Assembly: GCA_013115135.1 (NCBI GenBank)
Contig: JABANP010000093.1
Location: 1-64,000 of the forward strand
Direction: 5' to 3'
Length of the DNA stretch: 64,000 nucleotides
DNA from: Perkinsus olseni
Taxonomy: Eukaryota > Perkinsozoa > Perkinsida > Perkinsidae
Shown: positions 43,653 through 54,895 of the stretch, one piece after another
Layout of the letters: each line of letters opens with the position of its first letter
How positions within the stretch are numbered: the stretch's first letter is position 1
The notes under the pieces: model-generated
What the model was told of the DNA's origin: nothing
Databases searched by the model: none
What the model saw: only the letters and a program-made list of their open reading frames with translations
Translations under genes and position numbers: made by a program

Positions 43653-45729
43653 TTAGAATAGTGCAAGACGGGAATTAGAAAACTTGAGGAAGTCGTGGAG
43701 CATATGCTCACATGATCGTACCTGCATTATGACTAAGAGCCATCGAGGTAACGTGCTAGCCGACGAGCAGCCCTTGGGTCGCGGGTTCGATCCCAACGAT
43801 CGGCATCCCTTGACAGTCCACGATAGCACTCTATCCGTTATACTACATTCCATTTCAGGCTGTTGGTCTTCCGGAGGAGGATCAGGGAATTCCTGCTCCT
43901 TATGATACTTATCCAAATAACCCACAACTTTGTACTTCTTTTCATAGTACTCCATCCAGCCGTAAACCTGATCATGTTCACGGCAATTCAGCCAGAACCA
44001 CTAGGTGCTATGGTGGTACCTTCTTTCGCATTTCGGGTGTGAGATTGTAGAATTGATCCGCGTACTCGCCGTTGAGGGCACTAGTGGCCAGCGGCCAAGT
44101 GATGTCACGACCGGCGAAGAAGAAGTACTCCCCGTCTGGCGCGTACCTATGGCAGCCTTTCTTACGATAGGGGGCGGAGAATCCAATACAACTACTTGTC
44201 GAGATTCTCCGAAACGTCGAAGACAACTCCATGCACTGAGATGAGCTTAAGCTGGGCATTGCAGTCATGAGCATGCAGGGTTCCCAGAGAGATCTCACCG
44301 ACCTGAGACCAACGCTTGTTCCGGCCTTGCCTCGACCAATGATACTGGACGAATAGGGACGACTACGCCGCCGCTCTGGTCGCGCCGATATCAATGAAGC
44401 CACAGCAAGATTCATCTACCCTCGGCCCACCGTCCGGGCATTACCTCCCATGGCCTACCGCCCTCCCACAAACGCTTTCGGTAAGCCTCTTGGCGATCTT
44501 TCTCCGCCTCCAAATCTTCACCTAACTCATCCAGCAAGTGACAGACATTCCGAAAATAGTTGGACATACTTTCATTGATGTTTTTGATGACCGGACACTT
44601 GTCCTCCTTTTCTGGATCAGTGTCTTTCACTTTTGACTCCGTACTTTCATAAGGGTTCTCATCGTTCTGGACGTCAGTTTGCCAAAACCTGCACGCCCCT
44701 AGTCGATCACGGGCCCCCGAAATGAGATAATCACTTTTTGAATGTGGCATCAACGCCCCTATTATCGAGCCTCTGAGCCTCCGGCGTGGCGAAAGCACGG
44801 AAAGCGTCCGCGGCCGAAAAGAGCTTCGTTCGCGTCAAGGCTATGTCGCGTGTCTAAGCACTTCGCCCGTATTTTACAGCAGTGGAACAGAGGCCTCACA
44901 TCGAAGGTAAACCTATCAATGTTCCTGTACAGCATTCTCATATTGTGCGCAACCGTGATGCCATCGTGTTCTCGGAACTCTCTCTGCCTAAAGAAAGCGA
45001 ACCTCAGGGGCATCGCTCAAGCATTTCAGTGTAGCCATTCTACCTCTTAGCGTATTCCCTCGCTCGTGCCTCTGTCTCATCGTCATCATGATTATCATTG
45101 GCGTCATCCATGTAATAGCCCTGCCCTATCTGCGGGTCGAGCAACTCTCGCAACATCTTCGACACTCGCAAAATATAGTCGGTAAACCTGACTTCACCCA
45201 GGCTCAACGGCTATTCGAAAGTAATGTATGATTCGCAACACACGCCGTTCAAGAGACGATATGCAGCCCGCGCGGGTGGTAGGCCCCACGTACCGATGAA
45301 TCCTGGTGTCAAGCAGTATGCCGCAGAGATAGGCGATGTCCTCTTTCGTAGGGTCCCTCACTCTCCCCAGCAACTCACTAGCCTACCATTGACGAGCTTC
45401 CACTGACCAGGGCGACACCCACAGCCGACTACCTCCTTCCGTTGCTCCATAACGTAGTAATTTTCCGGAGCACCATACTTGATCCACTCGGCACCTCCGA
45501 GTTCCGCGATCGCCTCGAATGCCTCGTCCTTCTTGTCAAGCTTTTCTAGTATCTTTCACCAACAACCTCAAAACTAACGCCGCGCACCTTCTACCGTCCA
45601 TACCGTGGCGAGGGTGAAATAGGAGTCGAACGTCGGGTTGAGGGCGATGGCTGACCGGCAGTCGAGGGCGAGGTTGTCCGATAACATGCCGCCGTTTTGG
45701 CGCATGTCAACTTTAACTTTACCTGCCAT
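43653..45729 (-). CDS. MAPR-family cytochrome b5-type heme protein (PGRMC/neuferricin-like)
   Basis: Multi-exon gene whose C-terminal domain is clear: LKLISVHGVVFDVSENLDKY, APDGEYFFFAGRDITWPLAT, LNGEYADQFYNLTPEM, then VYGWMEYYEKKYKVVGYLDK. The phrase YAPDGEYFFFAGRD and the W..Y..KY.VVG end match membrane-associated progesterone receptor/neuferricin proteins, which bind heme through tyrosine and act at the ER or outside the cell. Upstream exons read WTVEEKLDKKDEAFEAIAEL, GAPENYYVMEQRKEVVGCGC, LLDPQIGQGYYMDDANDNHD and CHLLDELGEDLEAEKDRQEA. The ATG at 45729 is uncertain: the same frame continues upstream through a hydrophobic signal-like stretch (LIALLVLLVSALLSS) that lacks an ATG. The 3' end runs into tRNA-like sequence; the stop may be at 43653. 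Confidence 0.7.
43728..43862 (+). repeat. tRNA-like fragment with perfect B-box
   Basis: Contains GGTTCGATCCC on the plus strand preceded by D-arm-like GGTAACGTGCTAGCC; on the minus strand a second tRNA-like start (AGTATAACGGATAGAGTGC) faces it. No complete cloverleaf. It overlaps the 3' coding end of the MAPR gene, where the frame reads GCRSLGSNPRPKGC, a peptide typical of translated tRNA sequence. Confidence 0.45.
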
Positions 45730-45733
45730 GAAT

Positions 45734-46317
45734 TCACCAGCATGGGTTCGACTCGACAACAAAGCCGAGACCAACAAAACGAGAAGAGCAATCAAATGGC
45801 AGGCGATGACGATCTATAGAACGACGGGCAGCCGCCAATTACCCATCAACATCGAGGCGGAGCCCTTCGCTGCGCAGTCATCTCCGAAGTTAATCGAGGG
45901 GGCAGGAGCTATACCATCCTCCTCAACCTCCCACCTGCACAGTACTTCGGTGCGCGGGCTTCGCTACCAGAACCCTACTACCGCTTGTCCGGGATACTTT
46001 CCTTCCGAGCTCCAACGACCGCCGAATAGAAGTCCAGATGGTCCTCCCCAGCTGGACTGAATTCATCACCGCAATCGGCTATGTACCATTTTCCATCTTC
46101 CCAATAGATCAGTCCTAGATTGGTGCCCGGCTGAGAAAGGATATCCGTACCACCCAAGGCGGGGGACTATTACTACTTTCCGATACATAACGACTCCCTC
46201 CACGCTGGCTCGATCGGTCTTGTAGTACCGGCCGTTGGCACGAACCGTTCCCGCACCAGTTACTAATACCGCCTCCTCCTGAGGATCTATGGCAGCACCG
46301 TTGTAGGTGCGCGACAT
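45734..46317 (-). CDS. Small beta-domain protein, 153 aa
   Basis: Four exons close in frame (462 nt): 46317-46177, 46130-45982, 45934-45843, 45813-45734. It reads VTGAGTVRANGRYYKTD, GVVMYRK, NLGLIYWEDGKWYIADCGD and later VEEDGIAPAPSINFGDD. The pattern N-G-x-Y ... Y ... IYW..GKWYI is a small beta domain I associate with many protist proteins; I know no biochemical role. The stop lies only 4 nt before the ATG of the MAPR gene, so the two may be one transcript or one wrongly split gene. Confidence 0.55.
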
Positions 46318-46399
46318 AAATATTCACAATTCTCGACAATACCAAATTTTCCCCACTTTCTGACCAACACAACGCCCTTGCACATAGTGTACAGGTAAA

Positions 46400-46497
46400 T
46401 GTAACGTAGCTTGGCTGACTAGGGGGAAAGAGGAACGACTAGAGGAGAATCAGTACGGGTTCGATCCGCGGCCTTGTCCCACTGAAACAATTGAGCA
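46400..46497 (+). repeat. tRNA-like fragment
   Basis: A-box-like TGGCTGACTAGG (11 of 12 consensus positions) followed about 32 nt later by GGTTCGATCC. No acceptor stem. It lies between the small beta-domain gene and the CELF-like gene. Confidence 0.4.
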
Positions 46498-48811
46498 TCA
46501 AAGGCCTAATAGCTCGGCGCGATTACTACTGTTTCCACGAATCTGGCTAAGAGGCAAGCCCATGACTTGAGCGGCGGCCTCCTCTTCGCCCTTTTTAATC
46601 TGACGAACGAACAAAACTCGAAAGACTATCGAAGATGGAGGCCTCCTCCTCACCTGAACCTTCAGCCGCTTGCCAGTGTGAGTAGCGAAGCCATCCATTG
46701 TACGAACCGCTTGGACAGCACTCGGTACTTCATTGAATGATACGAAACCGTAACCCTTCGACTGGTTCGTCATGTTGTCGACTATGACTCTGAGAAGAAC
46801 ACCCAGCTTGCCGGGAACTCTGATGTGGCGTTCTCAAAAGTACTTGGTGGTAGAGATGGAACCGCAAGATCCGAACTCTCTAGCAAGATCGGCGTCTCTC
46901 CACTCGGGCGGAATGTTGTAGACGAAAATATTGGCTAAGACAAGCACGTGATGAGCGACGCCTTGAGCTGGACTGAGCTATTCACCTCCAAGGGGGCCAT
47001 TCTTCGGGTGCTGCTGTGCCCTGCCGGATTGCTGACCAGACTGTGACAAGTTCATCTGACCATACCCTCCACCCGGTCCGAAATTACTGCTCTGCGGCGT
47101 CTGCTGGAACCTGAGAAAATCGCCCTTTGGTTGGGACCTCCCTCGCTCTGGAGGATCTTGAATAACCTTACCCGCCACTCTGGGGTTGCTGCTGTTGCTG
47201 TGGAGGCGGTGGGGGCGGTCCCATGTTTTGGAACTGAGAGGCCGAGAACGCTGCCGACCGAGACATGCCCATCACCCCAGCTCTCACCTCGAAAGGCACT
47301 TCCCATTGCGTCTGCCCGGTCTGCGAGTTGTGGTAGTAGTAACGACCGTCAGGGTGGTTAAGGTACTCCGTCCACGGTCCAGCTCGACGAGGTTGAGCTG
47401 CCGCGGGTGGTGGTGGCTGAACCATCAACGCTGCTAATAATAACACACCGTAGTAACCTACAGGTGGCTGGTATCCGCCGGAACGGCTTTGGAACCCTTC
47501 TCGCGGTCCTCCGCCCATCTGCGGCATCCTGTCGAATCCACCCTGGTCCGAAGTGCGGAAAGATCTGTCTCCACCGCCTTGGAACCGATGAGAGTCCATC
47601 TCCTGTTTATGCGCCAGCCTAACAGCAGTTAACAGATTCTGTTGGACCCCACTGGAAGGAAATTCCCGCCCACCTTTGCTCTCTAGTGTCGGCGCATTTA
47701 ACGGTGATCGGGTGAGGCTCGCCAGGGAACGTATATTTGTCATTCAAAGCTTCTATAGCATTCAGAGCATCGGACTTCTTCGAATATCTCACGAAGGCCG
47801 CCTTGTTGCCGCTGGCCCTCTTCGACTCCAGACTGTAGGCCTCGGTGACGTTACCGTACCTTCCCCAGAAAACTTACTTCCCTCCAGAAAGCGGGTATCG
47901 AGTACTCACTCATCAAAAATTTGTTTAAGCTCATCGTTGCTAGTGGCCGGTGGTACCTGAACGGGAATGTGAGAACTCAATCAACCGTCCGAGGCACAGC
48001 ACTTACATTGCCGACAAACAACTTCTGGGAGAATCCTTCAGTGTCGTCGGGGAGACCAAGTCTCTCGGGCTCGCCATTAGCGAACTGCACTTGAATGAAG
48101 CCACATGCCTGACAATAAGACAAGAGATGCCACCTGTTCGGCTGGTGAGCGACTTCACACTGACGAGACACGTAACGATGATGCTCAATTGAAGCAATGA
48201 CAGATTAAATGACCTTACACAGTAACGAGGGAGGGAAGATAGAGAGATGGGTAGTACATCGTCAGCTTTATACGTTCCATTAAGAGATTTGATGGCAGTA
48301 GCGGCTTCATGGACAGCACCAAACTTAACGAATGCACAGCCTGGAGGAATACAACAACATCAACAACATCAAACTGGCTGCTGTGGTAGTGAATGGACGA
48401 CACAATGATGATGACGATGCTACACTGCCAATCATAGGGTAACATAGGGCTGATTGACAGAGACTAAGGACGCTAGTGAAGGGAGGTAGGGCAAAATCTT
48501 CTAGTCGCCGACAAACAATCGAGCATGGCCTCGTCACGGGTGAGGCTTGGAGCGGTGAGATGAGCTACCTGTCTGTTGCTTGCCGTTGTCTTTGGGCCTG
48601 ATCAGCCCGACCTCCTGGACTTCGCCGTATCTAAGCGAATCAAGTCATTTTGAGCTGAAGCACGTTCCCAGCTGTTTTTTGATGAGATGAGAGCGTTTGC
48701 TGCTGCTGTTAGACTTACGCCTCGAAGAGATCACGAATGTTCTGCTCTTTCCAGGAGACAGGAAGCTTGCCCACGAAAAAGGCGTACTGGGATGCGGATC
48801 GAGTCTGCCAT
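46498..48811 (-). CDS. CELF/Bruno-like RNA-binding protein with WW domain
   Basis: CELF proteins use three RRMs to control splicing, translation and decay of mRNA. Visible parts on the minus strand: RRM1 start FVGKLPVSWKEQNIRDLFE (about 48780-48722) and GCAFVKFGAVHEAATAIKSL (about 48340-48270); RRM2 QKLFVGN (about 48020); a WW domain GPWTEYLNHPDG with YYYHNSQTGQTQWEVPFE (about 47380-47290); Gly/Gln/Pro-rich linker; RRM3 NIFVYNIPPEW, YGFVSFNEVPSAVQAVRTMD (about 46920-46640); stop at 46498. RRM plus WW recalls plant FCA; the third RRM recalls CELF. The start MADSIRIPVRLF at 48811 joins RRM1 only if one surplus base in the run at 48767-48782 is skipped. Divergent from eL22, 142 nt apart. Confidence 0.82.
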
Positions 48812-48953
48812 GTTGTCTACACTATCCTCTGCGTCGCCGATCTTCTACGTGCTGTTTTCGTGCATTTGCGTGAAATCTTCTATCGATCACGAGATCGATG
48901 AGATGTTAGCGAGGGTACGTTGGTGAGCAAAGCCAAACCACGAATCAATAACA
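48812..48953. promoter_or_regulatory. Divergent promoter region CELF-like / eL22
   Basis: Only 142 nt separate the start codons of the minus-strand CELF-like gene and the plus-strand eL22 gene, so both 5' control regions must fit here. I see no TATA box. Confidence 0.6.
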
Positions 48954-49657
48954 ATGGTTGTTAAGGGAATCGCTAAGAAGGCCTCCAAGAAGGTCGAGAA
49001 GCAGACCTTGAAGTTCGTTGTTGACTGCGAGAAGCCCGTCAACGACAACGTCATCGATGCTGAGTCTTTGGTAAGTTGGTATGGGACTGGAGTTTAGCGC
49101 TTTCGTCGTTGAGGCTATGGTCGATACTTGAATGATGAGACCTATTCTTTCCCCGTATGATCAAGATGATTATACCACAGCTGACTAATTCTTTTCTGAC
49201 CGTATCGAACCACTAGCAGCTTCCTTGAGCTTCCTAAGTTCTCACTTGACTAGTTCTTAAATCGTTCTCTTTTCAGGCCGAGTTCTTCCGCAACCGCATC
49301 AAGGTTGAGGGCAAGACCGGTAACCTCGGTGAGCGCGTCACTGTCGCCAAGACTGGCAAGGCCAAGATTGTCGTCACCGCCGCTGCTCCCTTCTCCAAGC
49401 GTTATCTTAAGGTAAGCCCAGGGCCACCTTCCCTGGAAACGCCGCGCTAGTCGTGTGCGTCTTCCTAGTAGGTATGCGGAGCGTTCTAGGATCGGCGTCT
49501 GTCGGTTTCTTAATTAGCGATTGCATGTTTTTGTTTCGTGTAGTACTTGACCAAGAAGTACTTGAAGAAGCAGCTCCTCCGTGATTTCTTGAGGGTTGTC
49601 GCCAGCAACAAGAACACTTACGAGCTCCGTTACTTCTCCATCAACCAGGAAGAGTAA
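48954..49657 (+). CDS. RPL22: 60S ribosomal protein eL22, 121 aa
   Basis: Component of the large cytosolic ribosomal subunit. Three exons close in frame (366 nt): 48954-49070, 49277-49411, 49544-49657. The protein starts [17 protein letters not shown] and shows the family blocks [38 protein letters not shown]-type core [55 protein letters not shown] and an acidic end NQEE. Length fits the family. The introns (206 and 132 nt) are longer than elsewhere in the window. All codons read without frame problems. Confidence 0.96.
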
Positions 49658-50428
49658 ATGGTTCCCAAGTCGTGATCATTGGCTAGGTTGTTCCCTGCGA
49701 CCTGCTTGATTCGCGGTTGCGATATCCCTTTTGTTGTGTGATGCGGTTGTTAATGGGAAGTGTTTTGCCTGGATGCTAATGATGATCATTTTCATACGTT
49801 AGACTCTGACGCCACGCGCGTGAAGAGAAAACCATTGGAATTCTGCAAATCTGAATGCATCCAATGAAACTCTTGTTGAAGTGATGCGATAAGACATATT
49901 CTTCTTTCCACAGACTAACTGTGAAGAATCGAATCGCTGACTTACCGTCTGATCAGCAATTTTGCTGCCGATGAGATGATGCGAAATAATCTTCTTTCCA
50001 CAGATCCATGTGAAGAAGTTATTCGCTGACTATTCTCTGGCTGATCTCATCGTTAATGGGAATGATGAAGATTTTTCTCTGTGAGCAAACAAGCATGATA
50101 ATCTCAAACAAGTTTAATATACTCTGACCTTCAATGTAATGATAATGCCGATGATGATCTAAATCAATTATCACATACGTTAGAACGGATTGTAAGTGAT
50201 TGATAACTTCCTATTACTGAGGCACACTGACTGCTGAAGCATCGTCGGGAGGACCCAGTGCGTAGTCCCTTTGGGTTCTAAGTGAGGCGGACACGATTTG
50301 CAGACGGGAAGAACCAGCCCTCGCAAAGGGAAGACTGTGAGCGAAGTTAACCGTCACTTCACCGCGACAGCCACGTGTCGACATACATCTCAATAGGGGT
50401 GGAGAGAAGTGCCATTCGCAAACGAAGG
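49658..50428. other. 3' flank of eL22 with a duplicated hairpin
   Basis: AT-richer spacer. It holds two related copies of a hairpin-forming unit (49881-50031). No gene seen. Confidence 0.5.
49881..50031. repeat. Two-copy hairpin repeat downstream of eL22
   Basis: Copy 1 about 49881-49943, copy 2 about 49975-50033. Both contain cttctttccacaga, a 5-nt spacer and tgtgaagaa, then a...tcgctgact; the first and last parts pair (TTCTT with AAGAA, CACA with TGTG). Could be a structured 3' element or a small RNA pair. Confidence 0.6.
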
Positions 50429-50794
50429 TTATAGTGGGCTGAAGCGATGGTCGCGCTGCGGAGAGTTATGGAAACAATGTAGAGATAGAGAGTGACAACG
50501 AGAAATTGATGTCCCCGCGATAAATTCGATCGCGCCTCCTACACCGCATCGCAACGCAACGTGGCTCGGTACGTTCTCAAAATCAAAATCTTGCTCGAGG
50601 TAAATGCTTTGCAGGGAATATCTTACAATAACGCTATCGTCGCTTGTCCCGTGAGAAGAACACGGAATGTTGACCGGAACCTTGCCAGAAGTGCGCCCTT
50701 GTCGTAAGTCAACGAGATTGGCATCTTTCCTCCAATTCAAGCCACAGACCAGTTTATTGCCTAGAAGCTGGACACCCTCGAAAAGATCTGACAA
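50429..50794 (-). CDS. Possible terminal exon of an unknown gene
   Basis: Open minus-strand frame without an ATG at its 5' end; it may begin after an acceptor AG near 50,791. It reads FEGVQLLGNKLVCGLNWRK, LVDLRQGRTSGKVPVNIPC and SIYLEQDFDFENVPSHVALR, protein-like and beta-rich. No family recognised; upstream exons not found. Confidence 0.3.
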   Translation of the reverse strand: MSDLFEGVQLLGNKLVCGLNWRKDANLVDLRQGRTSGKVPVNIPCSSHGTSDDSVIVRYSLQSIYLEQDFDFENVPSHVALRCGVGGAIEFIAGTSISRCHSLSLHCFHNSPQRDHRFSPL

Positions 50795-50931
50795 CGCAAC
50801 AGCACAGTTGTTTGTTGTTTGTTGTTGTTCCGACGTAATTTACAATGATACAGCTTAAGCTTCAAATATCGTAGTACCATTATTAAATGAGTCAATGACA
50901 AAAGATATCATAGCTTGCATCACTACGAGTA

Positions 50932-53900
50932 CTATACGAAATCCATAACTTGATAATGGACAGCAGCGGGGATCCCATCCGGCCTGGCTGCTAGAGCTCG
51001 TCCAGGATCCCTAGAAGAACCAGCAGACTTTCTCCCTCTCCGTGACGGCGGGGGCGCCATTTCTGTGTCAGTAACATCGCCAGCAGTCCTCGTACGTACC
51101 CGTCCCGGGTGAAGCGATACACAATGAGGTTTCCGGACGCCGCGTCTGCGAGCGAGTCGACGCCACTTCACAGCGTTCCGAGCATGAGAGGCCTCTGGCG
51201 GAGGTCTTCCCTCTATTTCAGTATCACTGTCCTCCACTATGGTCTGATGGTGCAAGCGCTTTTCTCAGGCAAAACTCGCCGAAGTGCCATGATGAACTCA
51301 TCGGCCAAGTCATCGTCCTTGATGCACAAGTCATCCGTAGGGACCCAGTCGGGTATGGGCTGCAGCAAAGACCGCGCCAAAACCTGTGGGCCCGACCCCG
51401 CCAGTGAGACAGCCAGGGTGTCCTCTCGCTTGCTCAGCATCTCCGCCGCCTCTAACCTGCGAGGGGAGCCTGCCGCATTGGTCTGCATCAGCGACACCGG
51501 GGACTCACCGCAACTTCTGTACTTCCCTCAACCGTTCCACAGCCTTCCGAAGGACCAGTAACTTTTCTCAGTTGACGCGGGACCGGCGCCTTGCGGGACA
51601 AGCTCCTGATCACAACACTACGCATGCAGAACAAAAACTGGTAGAGCATCTTCTACTCTAAGGAAAGCCAGAGGCCACATCAGCTGGTGTTTGCAGTTCG
51701 ATCCAGGGCGGCGTCTCAGGTCTCCGTGGCGTGCCCACTGGGGACGCTGCTGCTGCGGCCGCCTTGGACGTGTGAGACCGTCCTATCCACCCAAACGCTG
51801 GGTCATGATGCACCCGAGAGATCACTCGGCTTACCGCTGTGCCGTTGACGGTGATGGGTGGCCCTGGTCGACATACCGGGCGAGTTGTACTCCTTCATCT
51901 CCTTCACGGCCCTCTGCAGCTCCTTTTCGGGTGAATGCACTTTCAATCTCAAGAGCTTGCCGATAGACCTCTGCATCTGGTTGAATTATAAAGCTGCCTG
52001 CAACGACCAAGAACGTCCATCACAGTCGTCGAAGTGCGGAAGGACTGTTACTATTCGGCGCCATCCTAGCGAACTGGGCCCACGGCACAGCGGAACCTGG
52101 CCTCCATTTCTCTCGGGGCTCCTCAACTGGTCGGTTGATCAGATCTCGAAGCCTGCCAGCCCCCAGGTTCCTGATTCAACTTCAATTGACCCTGCCCCAC
52201 CGAGGCGTATCCTACGCTAGCGCAAAGGCGCGGATCTCTTTGATGTACTCGGCCCGAGTACACCGCTCGCAGCTGCATGAGGTCGTGCATACTGGACAGG
52301 TCCAAGCCTTGCCTGAGGGAATTGCCCTGACCAAGGCTCCTCCCGACGCTCAGAGGGCTCACCTTCGACCGGGAGCTTGATGGCTATACATAACCAAACA
52401 CGTGTGGCAAAACCGTCGGTGGCAGGCGGTCGGGCCGGGTCGTCCTGAAGGCGAGGCTCAGAGCATTAGCGATGATAAGTAGTAGTACCCTCAAAGGCAT
52501 CGTGGAGGACTCCTGAGCACACCGCCATCCGTGATCTCTGCCGAGCATCAAGATTGATAAGGCCTGTAGTGCTACTGACGAAAGTAGGGGTAGGAGAGGG
52601 TTCTCACTAGTCGGTGGTAGCCCCAGTGCCTCCTTCCTCGCTGCCTCAGCCGCAGCAGTGGCAACGGCCTTGGCTGACTGCCGACAGATGTGACAGAAAG
52701 GGCCTGCACACCACCCGCTGTACTCGACCATCTCCAAGAAGGTCCTACCGATCTGTGGAAGATCCGGCAGGCCTTCCAGCGTCTCTCCACTATGACTCGG
52801 TACACTAATGTCATCCTCTGCGTCCGCTGAGAGCTCATCGGAGCTCCTCAAGGTCCGGGTGGTCAACGAGAACTGCTGTATATCGTCGAAGCCTGTCATG
52901 AATCGTTCTTGCCGATCGCGAAGGTATCTGCCACGGGGACGGGACAATCGTCACGGCCGCGGATCGCCCATCATCCAGTACTGTATAACAACATTGCGCT
53001 CGATGGCCCTGGCCCGTATCTTCGTGCTGCAGTCGTCAAACACCACTATGATTTTGCCTTCATATTTTGGCCACTCCTCGGGCGCTGGGAAGAGCTCCTC
53101 CACACTGTCTATCCAATGGTCGTATCTGAGCGTCACCGCAAGGCTCACGACCTCCTTGCAGCAGAACGGCCGCTTACTCGAGGCGAATGACATGGCTCGC
53201 CGCGGCCTCTGAAAGGGTCCGTATGAACCCGCGAGTCGACTGCCCTCGCTCCTCTTCGGCATCGATGTTCGCCATAATGTTGCGCAAGATGTAACGACCA
53301 AGCTCCCGGTTTGCCTGAGGGAACTCCGACCATCTGGCGGATTCTGCCTCCGCTCAGATACATACTGTACAGGTCGACTTGAGGTCCTCGTACAGCTGCC
53401 TGAAGGTTGAGTTGGCACCCCGGCCGGCCTGCCCTCGATGAGAGTTCTTGGACGGCTCTGATTCCAACTGGCAGCGAAAACCTCGTTCGAGTATCCCCGA
53501 AACAGTCTGATTGGGCTTACCGAGTCGCGACTGCGAGAACGAGCCCGTACAGGCTCAGAAAACAGCGTGGGACCTGTTTCGGGAGGCACGTAGGTCGCGC
53601 CAAGGGCGAAGGGAGGAGCATCAGCAGGGAAGCTCGAAGAGGACGATGAGGAGGACGCTGATGATGCTGGGAGGAGGGGCGGCCCCTCGGGAGGCAGAGG
53701 GGGAGGGGGCTGCAGTAAGCCGCATCCATGAGAGGTCATGAACCCTGGCCTGACCAAGTGAAGTGGGGTCCTCCCTGGGACGACAGCACAGCTGAAAAGA
53801 CTACATGAGGGGAGAGTAGGCGAAGGGGTCAGCAGGTGGTCGTCTGGTCCGCATCGGGCGGTCTGTGGCGCGTACGTCGAAGGTATGGTCAGGGCCAGCC

Positions 53901-54771
53901 AGCTGGACGCGAGGAAAGCTCTTATTGAGCTCCCTGAGGTCTCTTGGCGGGGATATGCCCAACTTCGAGTAAACCTAGAAGCAGGTGTGGTGACACGAAG
54001 GCAGCAGTGCTGCTGCTGCTGCTACTACCCCCAATGCCTGCTGCTTGGGAGCGATAGCGTCCTCAAGGGCCCATTCCCAGCTATAATGCATCTAAAAGTC
54101 TCAGCATGAACAACAAGGCGACAGGCGGGGGTTATACAACGATTACCGTGGTGGATTGAGACATCGCTTGCTCAGCTCTCGCCAGCTCTGGGAGGGGCGG
54201 GGCATGGTCGTAGGCCTCGTCCATAGGGACTGAGCGAGGGCGACTCCCCGCGTCCTTCTGGCTTCCCTCTACTACCATCCTCACTATCGTCGCCTTCGAC
54301 GTCAGCGGGCTGTTGATGGTCCTCTCCTCTGAGCCATTCTCGCAGTAGCTGCGCCATCCGACGGTCTTGCGGCAGGAACAGCAGCTCCAGATACCGCCAC
54401 ATCAGCTCTGGACTGTTCACCTGGTGCGACCAGCTGGTCCGACCACCAACGACCCCCTCGGGGTGGAATCAGACGCCCAGCACCCCCACCCCTCGTTATT
54501 ACATTCTCAGCCAGAGTGTCCACTGCCGCTAAAGTCCTCCACAGTGACCTCCTCCTCTCCCCAGGCATACCGCTCGAGCATCCCTAGCAGCAGGAGGGAG
54601 GAGAGCCCTTCGAGGCCTTCTTCGCCCCCAGCGGCTGAGGTCGAGCCGGACTGCTGTGAGCCGACAACCTCCGTCCCCCTTGGTGGAAGGCGCAGAAAGC
54701 GCTCCAGGCGAGACATCGGGCGATCGGCCTGTGTCGGTGGCTGGTGAGAGGGAGGGATGGTGACTTTTCAT
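50932..54771 (-). CDS. Large multi-exon gene (or two genes) of unknown function
   Basis: A series of minus-strand exons with protein-like sequence but no family I recognise. From 5' to 3': RLERFLRLPPRGTEVVGSQQ and LLLLGMLERYAWGEEEVTVE (54.7-54.5 kb), NSPELMWRYLELLFLPQDRR and MAQLLREWLRGEDHQQ (54.4 kb), a Pro/Ser-rich part (53.7 kb), RWSEFPQANRELGRYILRNI (53.3 kb), LRYDHWIDSVEELFPAPEEW and KIIVVFDDCSTKIRARAIER (53.1 kb), RYLRDRQERFMTGFDDIQQF (52.9 kb), TFLEMVEYSGWCAGPFCHIC (52.7 kb), LLQPIPDWVPTDDLCIKDDD (51.3 kb) and a basic tail ending at 50932. Start ATG 54771 or 54716. Junctions not all resolved; a break near 54,170 into two genes is possible. Ends 125 nt downstream of the AK7 stop. Confidence 0.45.
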
Positions 54772-54895
54772 GGCGGCTCTTGCTCCTTCAAGCTGAGCAC
54801 AGCAAGGCTTCTCTCATCACTGCCCCGCGGTCCTTTCCCCCTATAAGGCAACACTACACCCCTCAGCAACAACAAGATGAGAGGTATCCACACAG

